A stretch of 6,078 bases of DNA, taken from Clostridia bacterium. Lineage in GTDB: Bacteria > Bacillota_A > Clostridia > Christensenellales > Aristaeellaceae. The notes beneath the pieces were generated by a model. That model did no database searches. It was not told the DNA's origin and saw nothing but the letters and a program-made list of their open reading frames with translations. Positions 1 through 6,078 of this stretch are shown one piece after another. A program made the translations under genes and the position numbers. Each line of letters starts with the position of its first letter. Positions within the stretch are counted from its first letter, which is position 1. The DNA lies in assembly GCA_017517815.1 (NCBI GenBank), contig JAFWYA010000009.1:1-6078 (forward strand). The letters are read 5' to 3'.

Positions 1-157
1 GGGTGCCGTAGGCATAGGGCATGTCCTCTGCGGTGAACAGACCGAAGACGAAACCTTCACCGGCTTCATCGGTCAGGACAGACTTCACGCCGTCCTTGCC
101 GCTGGTGACGATGTTGATCGTTTCCTTTTCCTTGAACAGGGAGATCTCCGCAGGCAG
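1..157 (-). other. CnaB12, truncated by the window edge
   Basis: Residues 1974-2025 begin another unit: EISLFKEKE gives a candidate first strand (Lys1982 or Lys1984), and GFVFGLFTAEDM follows the FxxxxAEDI-type block of CnaB8 and CnaB11. The E-box and acceptor lie beyond position 1. The reading frame is still open at the edge, so the cut is due to the window and not to gene decay. Confidence 0.7.
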
Positions 158-3100
158 GAAGTCATTCTGCGCATTGACGCGGACTTCTACCAGCGCGGTC
201 TGATTATCCTGATACTTGAGATCGACAATGTAGGCGCGATCCGTGAAGAAGTACCCTTCGGGCGCAGAAACCTCCGTTACGTTGTACTTGCCCAGAGGCA
301 ACTCCTTGGAGGCGTCGCTGCCATTCGCCGTGGTGATGATGGTATCCACCAGCTCGTCTGCATGATACCATACAGTGCCGTCCTTGCCGGTGATGTCCTC
401 GGCAGCGCTGATCTCAAACACCGCACCCGCCAGGTAATCCTCCTCGTACACGGGCGTATGGACTTCATTGCCCCAGGCGTCGGTGGTGATCTTCACATCC
501 GTCAGCTGCAGACCCTTCTTATCCAGCAGGATGCGGCCCATGACAGGATCATTGGGAATCTCGATTTCCAGCTCGTAGGTCTGACCGGGCAGATCGCCCT
601 CATGGCCGACGAAAACGGAAAGGGATTCGGTGCGGATCAGATAGCCTTCCGGGGCTTTGACTTCCTCGACGAAGTACAGACCCCAGGTGACGGTTTCGGG
701 GAGCGTAACGCTGCCCGTTTCGTCAGTCGTGAAGGTGTCAATGACCTGTTCGCGGGGATAGTACACGATCTGCTTGACGTATTCGCCGTTGGCATCTTTC
801 AGCTTGAAGCTGGCGTTGGAAAGCGTGATGGCTTTGCCTGTGACAGAATCGGTCTTAATGAACTTCAGCCGATACAGGATGGGCTGGTCAGAAAGCGTCA
901 GAGGCGGCGGGTTCACAAGGCTTTCCGTGCCGTCGATCTCAAAGGTGATCGGGCCTTTGATCTCGTAACCCTCCTTACCCTTCACCTGTTCCAATACATA
1001 CACGCCGTAGGGCAGCGCCTTGGTCATAGCATAGCCGTTGGCATCGGTGACGAGGTAATCGCGCTCGATGTCGCGGGCGTTGTCGTAGGAGCCAGCCTTC
1101 TGGAGATACACGCGGAACTCAGCGCCGGGTTCAGGCGTTTCCACACGGGTGGGATCTGCGGCAGCAGTACCGTCACCCAGCAGCTTCACGATGGCCTGTG
1201 CGCCGTACTTGATTTCGTTGGTGATGACGCCTTCATAGGTGATGACGGCTTCCTCGGACTGCTTGGCAGCATCGCGGGCGTCCACGATGATGGGTTTGGT
1301 GCTGGGCTGATAACCGGTGGGCGGTGTCAGCTCCACCACCTGATACAGACTGGGCCAGAGGTTGTCCGTGGTAACGGAAGCATCTGCGCCAGCCGTCTTG
1401 ATGGAAGCAATGACCACATCCCCCTTGGCGTGGATCACATTTCCCTGACGATCCGTGATGTCCTCGGCAGCAAGCACCTGGAACTCTGCGTCGGTGAGAA
1501 CGCCGTCGCCGCGAGTACCGGGAGTATCAGCAGCGTTGCCGGAGTATTCATCCGCATCGCGCTTGTAGAGCTTCAGCTGTACCAGCACAGGCTGGTTGGT
1601 CGCCCTCAGTTCCGTGATTTCGTCAGAATGGACGGTTGCTTCAAGGAATACCTGTTCAAACACATATCCTTTGGTTGCGCCGCGTTCCTGAACAGTGTAC
1701 TGACCCTTGCGGAGGGGTTCAGACATGGCCACGCCATTGGCATCCGTGACCATGGTAGTGGCAAGTCCCTGCCCGTATTGGTCGGCATAGTAAACGTCGA
1801 ACACCACACCAGCAATGGGGTTGCCGTTCTCCTGGTCCGTCTTGGTCAGACGCAGCCAGCCCTTGGTGGGTTCATTTTCCACGTCGATCTCGTAGGTGCA
1901 GAAGTTTTCCTCATTGATGATCATCTCCGTGGAGAAGTCATTGTCTACGAAATGAGGCGGCACCTTGGTTTCAGCCACCTGGTACACGCCATAAGGGAGC
2001 AGCGGCGTCACAGCGATGCCGTTGGCGTCCGTAGCGATGACCGCGACCACTTCGCCGTCTCCCTCGCCGTTGTGGGAGGGCAGACCGCTGATGCGCGTGA
2101 CGGTAAACTCTGCACCCGCCAGGGCTTCGCCGGTCAGCTCATCCAGCTTGCGGATACGGAGGATACCCTGGATGGGTTCGTTGGTGACATGAAGCTCGGT
2201 GGTTTCATCCGGGTTTACGATGGCGGTCAGCTCTGCCAGATCGTGAACATAACCGACAGGCTCATCTTCTTCCTGCACCAGATAACTGCCCTTACGAAGC
2301 GCAGGAGAAACAGCGATGCCGTTTTCATCCGTGGTCATGGTGCAGGCAAGGCCAGTACCGTAATCATCATAGTAGTACACGTTGAAAGTAACGCCTGCGA
2401 TGGGATGGCCGTCCAGACTGTTGGTTTTGGTCAGCTTCAGCCAACCCTTGGCAGGCTCGTTCTCTACGACCACCTCATAGGTCTTGAGGTTATCATCCGA
2501 AATGGTAACTTCCATAGAAAAACCGTTGTCCACAAAATGTTCAGGGACAACGGTTTCTTCGATCTTGTAGGTACCGTAAGTCAGCAGCGGGCTTTCTGCA
2601 ACGCCGATTTCGTTGGTGGTGATCACGGCGACCACTTCACCGTTTCCAGCACCGTTATGGGCAGGAATGCCGGAAATGCGAGTGATGGTGAACTCTGCAC
2701 CTGCAAGCAACGCACCCGTTAGCTGATCCTTCTTCACGATGCGGATTTTGCCCTGAATGGGCTGGTTGTCCGCTGCCAGATAAGTGGTTTCATCCGACAG
2801 GACGGCGGCACTCAACTCGACCAGTTCATGGGTATAGCCGGTCGGATTCGCATGCTCTACCACGCTGTAATCGCCCTTGTGCAGCGGAGGCGAAATGGCA
2901 ATACCGTCGTCGTTGGTGGTCATGGTGCCAGCCAAATTACCGGAAGTGTCGTAGATATCAAACTGAACACCGGCAATGGGCTGACCGGTCATGCGGTCCG
3001 TTTTCTCCAATTGGATGACACCGGACATGGGTTCGTTCTCCACCTCAAAGGAGTAGGTTTTGCCGTTCTCATAGGCGTTAACTTCGGTGGAATAGCCGGT

Positions 3101-6078
3101 GAGAATGAAACCTTCCGGGGCAGCGGTTTCTTCGATGCGGTAACGGCCCCATTCCAGCCAACCGGTTGTGATTTCGCCGTTCACATCGGTGACAATGGTG
3201 ATGCTATCGCCAATTGCCATGCCCGATACCACCGCAGGACCGGAAAGACGTGTGATCTTGAAGGCTGCGCCTGCCAGCCTATTACCGGTGAGAGAATCTT
3301 TCTTGATGATCTTGATGCGGGCAGTGATCTTTTCATTGGCAAAGATGACACGAGAAGTCTGTCCATTGGAAACATTGACCGTCTGCACGTTCACCGAGCC
3401 CAACGTGTACCCTTCGGGTGCGGTGCGTTCACGGATGGTGTAGGTTCCGGGCGGCACATCGGTGAAGGTAACAACACCATCCGCGCCGGTGATCATGGAC
3501 TGGATGACTGTGCTGCCGCTGATGAGATCGAAGGTAGCTCCCGCCAGCACCTTGCCGGTCCCGGCGTCCGTCTTGGTGACGGAAACAGAGCCATAAGGAA
3601 TGTCAAAGGACACCGTAACGGATTTCAGAGGATACGGAAGTCCCTGAATCGGGATCAGAAGTTTCTGAATCGGCTCATACGAAACGCCGACCACGAAACC
3701 TGCTTCTTCATCCGGCGAAGACATGGATTCTGCCTTGAAGCTGAAAGCCGAAGCAGAGGACGAAATGGTGATGGTATCGCCGCTGTTGAGATAGTAATAA
3801 GAGTTGTCCTCGCCATAGGTGTGACCAGTCACCGTGCCATAGCTCTTGCTGATGCGAATCAGATCGGCGTCCGTGGTCAAGGTGACAGTGCCGATGGTCA
3901 TGCCGCCGCTGGTGGTGACGCTCTTGTTGGACACATATACCTCGCCGGTCATGTAAGCACGGGCAATGCCGTTCTCGGCCAGCCAACGGGCATATTCCAG
4001 GTACACCGAAGGTGCATTGTCGCTGGCAGCATAGAAATCATCCATGTCCCAGTAGTCGCGCACATATCGGGAACCTTCCAGCTCTTTGATCACTTCGCGG
4101 ATCGCAAACTGACCAGCCACACGCGACCAGGTGCGATTGTCCGAATAGTATTCATCCAATTCCATGAAAGGAACCGTGTGACGCAGCACCCAGCCAATAG
4201 CATGCATGGTGGATTCTTTGTACATGACGCCGGAGTAACCGGGTGTGTTCATGTAGGAAGCAAGGTCTACCACCGTGTAGGGGCCGGTAGGCTGATAGCC
4301 GCCGCCCGAAATGCGTTCGCCGGGACCGGGCAGCAGATGTTCCAGACAGTACACCATGTAGCCTTCCAGATAGTGCGGGGTGGCGTAGATTTTTCCGTAA
4401 TCCGGCAGCGTGGCAATCTGGAGATAATCGCTGTCCTTGCCGGAATCGCCGTAAAGTCCACTCTGTCCTACATAGAAGCTGCCCGTGTACATGGAAATGT
4501 CACGCAGACTGAAACCATACATGGGCGAGGCACGCAGGCTGAAAGTGTTCATAGCTTTCGGCGCATACGGGAACGCAAAGTCCGTTACATCGAAATTCTG
4601 CGCATCCGTTTCCCATGTTTCATTGGCCAGTACATAGATCGAATTGTAGTCCGTCCATTTCAGCGTGCCGTCTGCATCGGTATCGCCGTACATGTAGCGG
4701 ACGCGGTACCAGTAACGGCCCATGCTGTCCTGCTCGACAGATTCGACCTGAACGGCAGCGTCTTGGACAAACACGCCCAGGTTCAGATCACCTTCATAAT
4801 CGTCTGAAGCACTGTCATCCACTTCAAGGAAAGCTCTGGTGTCCGTGGTGACAAGGACGAAAGTTCCTTCGGAAGCAGGAGAGATTTCATCCACGGGAAT
4901 CTCAGCTGAAGATTCATCCTCAATAGAGGGAATCTCCTCAAGCAGGGAATCGTCAACAGGCGGTACAACCTCTTCGGGCTGCTCGATAGGCACTTCGGGT
5001 TCAGTTGGTGTTTCTTCGGAAGGAATGCCCGTCTGCTCTGACTGATCAGGAAGCTCAGGCAGTTCATCCGTAGGATATTCGGATTCTTCCGGCTGCTCCA
5101 CCACAGGAATATCCACGACGGGCAGATCTTCCAAGCCTTCATCAGGAGCCATGCCTTCAACAGCAAACACAGCAACTTTTCCATGCCCCACAAAAACCAG
5201 CGCAAAATTGGTGGTGAGGGCGGCAGCGTCAATGTCTGCGCCAGTCAGCAGCGTGTCGGGCAGCTCGTCTGCATACACATGGGCCAGAATCAGATCACCC
5301 GCAGACGTAAGGAACTGAACTTCCAGAATGTGCAGTCCTTCCTGCTCAATGAAGTCAGTCACCAGCAGAATACCGTTCGGCTCGATGGTGAAGCAATGCT
5401 CCCGCATATCAGCAGCGCTGAAAGCCTGAATACTGTGATCGGTCATCAGGTAGGTATATCCATATGCGTCAATCGCTGCTTTGACGGGATTATCTTCGGT
5501 GATGACTTCCTCTATCGGCTCATCTTCCGTGAATGATTCGGAAGGATCATCTTCGATCAGAATTTCATCTTCGGGAAGCAGCTCCACAGGCAGCTCCTGC
5601 TCCGGTTTATCCTCAATCACCGGTTCATCTTCAATGACAGGCTGTTCCTCGCTGCCCGTATTCGGATCGTCCGCAGTTTCCTCACTGGGATCGGAATCAT
5701 CAGCAGGCATATCCTCCTGAACGGGTTCATCCGGCATTTCTTCGGAGGGAATATCGGATTGCTCCGGCTGTTCGGGAATATCGGGGTCGGTCGGTTCGGT
5801 TACAGGCTCATTCTCTGCAGGAGCATCCACAGGCGGTTCGATGGGTTCGACGACTTCATCCGGCATTTCTACCGGCTGCTCAAGCTCATCGGGCAGAGCG
5901 GATGATTCTTCAACCTGTTCAGGTTCCTCCGAAGGTACTTCCGAAGGCTGCTCAGTGCTTTCTTCTACCGGAATTTCCTCCGTTTCCAGCACTTCAACCG
6001 TGTCGGTAGGCGTTGCTACTTCTTCGGCGTAGATGGGCGTAGGCAAGCCGGTCATAAGCATAGCCATGGAAAGCAGAA
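1..6078 (-). CDS. Giant thioester- and CnaB-domain surface adhesin, partial at both ends
   Basis: Translating the minus strand gives 2,025 consecutive codons without a stop. Domains in order: end of a signal peptide (1-17), acidic Pro/Glu segment (18-197), SH3-like region (198-310), second acidic segment (311-403), second SH3-like domain (404-487), linker, thioester domain (555-706; Cys577, Gln656), beta connector (707-828), eleven complete CnaB domains (829-1973) and part of a twelfth. Most CnaB units show the family signature: a Lys two residues before Asp in the first strand, an E-box (Glu, then Pro-x-Gly-aromatic) and a terminal Asn. Known members of these families are cell-wall-anchored adhesins or pilus subunits with intramolecular Lys-Asn bonds. 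I infer a covalent adhesin exposed outside the cell. The start codon is probably just beyond the right edge; Met4, Met6 and Met8 sit inside the signal-peptide core and are unlikely starts. The C-terminal anchor lies beyond the left edge. The specific ligand cannot be read from the sequence. Confidence 0.96.
158..544 (-). other. CnaB11, enlarged AAEDIT subtype
   Basis: Residues 1845-1973 start GRILLDKKG (Lys1853 the likely donor, with Lys1854 an alternative and no Asp two residues on), then a long insertion (about 1856-1880), LAGAVFEISAAEDITGKDG and the E-box YNVTEVSAPEGY with Glu1935. The acceptor is probably Asn1971 in NAQND, although Asn1968 is also possible. The AAEDIT block and the following acidic loop match CnaB8. 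At about 129 residues it is the longest complete CnaB in the window. Confidence 0.75.
545..877 (-). other. CnaB10
   Basis: Residues 1734-1844 start LKFIKTD with Lys1741, followed by a strand pair ASFKLKDANGEYV and a long central loop with KQIVYYPREQ. The E-box is canonical, YFVEEVKAPEGY with Glu1805, and the last strand EIEIPND gives Asn1842 as acceptor. The loop between the E-box and the end holds an extra Gly/Pro-rich stretch (about 1824-1832). All three isopeptide positions are filled. Confidence 0.82.
878..1210 (-). other. CnaB9, divergent, with Asp as likely acceptor
   Basis: Residues 1623-1733 start AQAIVKLLGDG, with Lys1631 as the likely donor but without the usual Lys-x-Asp. They continue with GAEFRVYLQKAGSYDNARD, a YLVTDANGYA strand and a modified E-box YVLEQVKGKEGY, where Glu1696 is present and Gly1700 replaces Pro. 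The last strand, LTLSDQPI, has Asp1730 in the acceptor position. Asp acceptors are known in CnaB-type isopeptide bonds, so the crosslink could still form. This domain departs most from the consensus and could be a specialised or inactive link. Confidence 0.68.
1211..1588 (-). other. CnaB8, enlarged form with an AAEDIT insertion
   Basis: Residues 1497-1622 form a longer CnaB of about 125 residues. The first strand is VQLKLYKRD with Lys1505, the E-box is YQVVELTPPTGY with Glu1582, and the end is GVITNE with Asn1620. Two insertions enlarge it: a Gly/Asp/Thr loop after the first strand (about 1508-1528), and FQVLAAEDITDRQGN followed by AKGDVVIASIKT. The same AAEDIT block recurs in CnaB11, so the two share a subtype. 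It breaks the A-B alternation and marks the move to a different kind of rod. Confidence 0.8.
1589..2173 (-). repeat. A-B supramodule copy 3 (CnaB6 and CnaB7)
   Basis: Residues 1302-1496 repeat the pair with the same 195-residue spacing: A-type CnaB6 (Lys1310, Glu1369, Asn1401) and B-type CnaB7 (Lys1412, Glu1464, Asn1494). CnaB6 has FTVTRISGLPSHNG, GEVVAVIATD and PPHFVDNDFS, close to CnaB4, and carries Cys1393. CnaB7 has GWLRLTKTD, IAGVVFDVYYADQYG and PLRKGQYTVQE. Its E-box departs from consensus: Thr1468 stands where Pro is usual (ERGATKGY), though Glu1464 and the Gly-Tyr remain. Confidence 0.87.
2174..2758 (-). repeat. A-B supramodule copy 2 (CnaB4 and CnaB5)
   Basis: Residues 1107-1301 hold A-type CnaB4 (Lys1115, Glu1174, Asn1206) and B-type CnaB5 (Lys1217, Glu1269, Asn1299). 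CnaB4 shows FTITRISGIPAHNG, GEVVAVIT and PEHFVDNGFS. CnaB5 starts GWLKLTKTN, with Asn where most first strands have Asp, continues IAGVTFNVYYYDDYG, and has ALRKGSYLVQEE before the E-box. CnaB5 also carries Cys1245. The strong likeness to copy 3 in both order and sequence indicates duplication of the two-domain unit rather than of single domains. Confidence 0.87.
2759..3328 (-). repeat. A-B supramodule copy 1 (CnaB2 and CnaB3)
   Basis: Residues 917-1106 hold an A-type CnaB of about 100 residues (917-1016: Lys925, Glu983, Asn1014) and a B-type CnaB of about 90 (1017-1106: Lys1025, Glu1074, Asn1104). The A unit has the FKITRLSGP stretch that marks this type, with E-box EETAAPEGF. The B unit has QLEKTD, PIAGVQFDIYD and the PLHKGDYSVVEH lead into the E-box. 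This copy is the most diverged of the three: it lacks the HNG...GEVVAVI loop and the HFVDN stretch seen in the A units of copies 2 and 3. Confidence 0.85.
3329..3592 (-). other. CnaB1 domain, canonical isopeptide type
   Basis: Residues 829-916 form the shortest and most textbook unit. The first strand is SVSVTKTD with Lys835, then LAGATFDL. The E-box is YTIRERTAPEGY with Glu883, and the closing strand VIFANE ends in Asn914. Lys835, Glu883 and Asn914 are the expected isopeptide donor, catalytic acid and acceptor of the Cna B-type fold. It is the base of the rod, attached directly to the connector after the thioester domain. Confidence 0.88.
3593..3958 (-). other. Beta-rich connector between thioester domain and CnaB1
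   Basis: Residues 707-828 are strand-rich and Ser/Thr-rich, with segments such as TIGTVTLTTDADLIRIS, a SYYYLNSGDTITI turn, and IQKLLIPIQGLPYPLKS leading into FDIPYG. No catalytic motif is visible. The length and the position directly after the TQXA element suggest that it packs on the thioester domain as its C-terminal beta portion, or forms a separate beta sandwich that presents it. It has no cysteine. The boundary with CnaB1 is clear because the next residues, SVSVTKTD, begin the CnaB signature. Confidence 0.55.
3959..4414 (-). other. Thioester domain (TED, TQXA-like) with Cys577 and Gln656
   Basis: Residues 555-706 carry the two expected elements of a Cys-Gln thioester domain. The first is the strand GYMVYCLEH with Cys577 (codon 4346-4348). 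The second is VAGQFAIREVI with Gln656 (codon 4109-4111), matching the Gln-x-Ala-Ile core of the TQXA motif but with Gly in place of Thr. Between them lie a Gly/Pro-rich loop (583-597) and helical stretches typical of the alpha-beta insertion, including MHAIGWVLRH. In characterised family members the internal thioester reacts with amines on host proteins, fibrinogen in the streptococcal SfbI case, to make a covalent attachment. Cys577 is the only Cys in this region, as expected. I infer that this is the adhesive module; the target is unknown, and the Gly substitution leaves some doubt about activity. Confidence 0.8.
4415..4615 (-). other. Linker before the thioester domain
   Basis: Residues 488-554 connect the second SH3-like domain to the thioester domain. 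The first half (WETDAQNFDVTDFAFPYAPK) is aromatic and acidic. The second (about 509-554) is rich in Met, Ser, Gly and Tyr, with two SLRxxxMY-like stretches (512-519 and 523-530). I recognise no domain here. It may include the first strands of the thioester domain, whose N-terminal boundary is uncertain. Confidence 0.45.
4616..4867 (-). other. Second SH3-like domain
   Basis: Residues 404-487 begin with GTFVLVTTDTRAFLEVDD and end with WTDYNSIYVLANET. Between them lie a turn-rich acidic loop (about 419-433), a strand VFVQDAAVQVESVEQD, and an aromatic strand RYWYRVRYMYGD. The pattern of a variable early strand, an acidic loop, an aromatic central strand and a closing Tyr-Val-Leu strand fits an SH3-like beta barrel better than the first domain does. 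It directly precedes the linker to the thioester domain. The assignment rests on pattern only. A carbohydrate- or wall-binding role is possible but not shown. Confidence 0.55.
4868..5146 (-). repeat. Acidic Pro/Glu-rich low-complexity segment 2
   Basis: Residues 311-403 repeat the composition of the first acidic segment. I find no Lys or Arg in 93 residues, and there are many Pro-Glu, Glu-Glu and Val/Ile-Pro steps, including another PSEE at 352-355. It separates the two SH3-like domains and is expected to be a flexible, negatively charged spacer. The match in style to segment 1 suggests that an acidic spacer plus SH3-like domain was duplicated, or that low-complexity DNA expanded on both sides of the first domain. 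Confidence 0.88.
5147..5485 (-). other. N-terminal compact domain with an SH3-like core
   Basis: Residues 198-310 switch abruptly from acidic low complexity to a mixed, foldable composition. The core (about 204-277) alternates short hydrophobic strands with turns, from YGYTYLMTD through LLVTDFIEQEG and VQFLTSAGD to AHVYADEL. This order, ending in a strand followed by a Val-Tyr-Ala-Asp-type turn, resembles bacterial SH3-like (SH3b) domains. A second hydrophobic stretch (about 290-307, ALVFVGHGKVAVFAVE) follows. The domain contains Cys228, one of only four cysteines in the window. The SH3 assignment is from strand pattern only; no catalytic or ligand residues are recognisable. SH3b domains often bind cell-wall or protein ligands, but I cannot say that for this one. 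Confidence 0.5.
5486..6025 (-). repeat. Acidic Pro/Glu-rich low-complexity segment 1
   Basis: Residues 18-197 are dominated by Glu, Asp and Pro, with Val, Ile and Ser filling in. I find only one basic residue in all 180 positions (Lys157). Short motifs recur imperfectly: PSEE starts at residues 48, 110 and 130, with PSEV at 44 and PSES at 178, and VIED occurs twice around 147-156. The segment is expected to be extended and disordered, forming a strongly negative spacer directly after the signal peptide. The matching + strand is rich in TTC and TCATC runs, which create spurious Ser-rich open frames near 5481-5720 and 5841-6032. Wall-spanning Pro-rich segments of surface proteins usually lie near the C-terminus, so this location is unusual. 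Its function is unknown. Confidence 0.9.
6026..6078 (-). other. Signal peptide, C-terminal part only
   Basis: Residues 1-17 read LLSMAMLMTGLPTPIYA, followed at once by EEVATP. This is a hydrophobic core, then a short polar stretch with prolines, then an Ala at the -1 position, as in type I signal peptidase sites. I place cleavage after Ala17. No Cys follows, so it is not a lipoprotein signal. The basic n-region and the initiator codon should lie within a few tens of bases beyond the right edge. It fits Sec-dependent export of the whole protein. Confidence 0.85.

Noticed and set aside
362..2722. Long + strand open frame of 786 codons
   Set aside because: It lies opposite the CnaB array. Its translation has no coherent domain and its apparent repeats mirror the real A-B repeats on the minus strand. 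The minus frame explains every codon with recognisable motifs.
1589..3328. Direct DNA repeats as a mobile element or CRISPR-like array
   Set aside because: The periodicity of about 585 bases comes from protein domain duplication. Copies differ widely, many differences look synonymous, and there are no terminal inverted repeats, transposase or short uniform repeats.
2828..4807. Long + strand open frame of 659 codons
   Set aside because: It is antisense to the thioester domain, connector and CnaB1-3. It is rich in His, Gly and Arg, with no recognisable fold, and is an expected artefact of codon bias in the true frame.
4783..5232. Minus-strand 149-codon frame rich in Leu, Ser and Pro, looking membrane-like
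   Set aside because: It is a shifted frame of acidic segment 2 and part of the first SH3-like region, inside the continuous main frame. Its hydrophobicity comes from reading GA-rich codons out of phase.
5653..5664. PNTG at residues 138-141, resembling part of a sortase motif
   Set aside because: It lacks the Leu-Pro start, is near the N-terminus, and no hydrophobic helix or basic tail follows.
5481..6032. Ser/Gly-rich + strand open frames resembling low-complexity proteins
   Set aside because: They are the reverse complement of the Glu/Asp/Pro codons of acidic segment 1; TTC and TCATC runs give Ser codons in another frame.
6056..6067. In-frame Met4, Met6 and Met8 as possible start codons
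   Set aside because: They are inside the hydrophobic core of the signal peptide, which would leave no basic n-region. There is also almost no upstream sequence in the window in which to judge a ribosome binding site.

Overview
The window is one coding region. The minus strand has a single uninterrupted reading frame from edge to edge: 2,025 complete codons with no stop, entering past position 6078 and leaving past position 1. It encodes the N-terminal and central parts of a giant secreted, modular surface protein of the thioester-adhesin / CnaB (SpaA-like) class. Residue numbers here count from the first complete codon at the right edge (positions 6074-6076), so residue n lies at 6077-3n to 6079-3n.

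The architecture suggests a Gram-positive, probably gut-type Clostridia (Bacillota) genome: an Ala-type signal peptide, thioester chemistry and a long train of isopeptide-type CnaB domains, with base composition that looks somewhat above half G+C by eye. The lineage is an inference, because there is no ribosomal or housekeeping marker in the window.

Layout from N to C terminus (right to left on the + strand): truncated signal peptide (residues 1-17); acidic Pro/Glu-rich segment 1 (18-197); compact domain with an SH3-like core (198-310); acidic Pro/Glu-rich segment 2 (311-403); second SH3-like domain (404-487); linker (488-554); thioester domain with candidate Cys577 and Gln656 (555-706); beta-rich connector (707-828); then a CnaB train. 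The train holds CnaB1, three copies of a two-domain A-B unit (CnaB2-7), four further and more divergent CnaB domains (CnaB8-11), and the start of a twelfth cut by the window edge.

The parts read as one machine. The thioester domain would form a covalent bond with a target, the self-crosslinked CnaB rod would supply reach and mechanical strength, and a sortase signal or other anchor would lie in the missing C-terminus. The unusual part is the N-terminus: two almost purely acidic segments and two SH3-like domains stand in front of the thioester domain, which is usually close to the tip.

There are no RNA genes, mobile elements, CRISPR arrays, promoters or terminators that I can support. The start codon, ribosome binding site and promoter lie beyond position 6078. 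No stretch of the window is non-coding.
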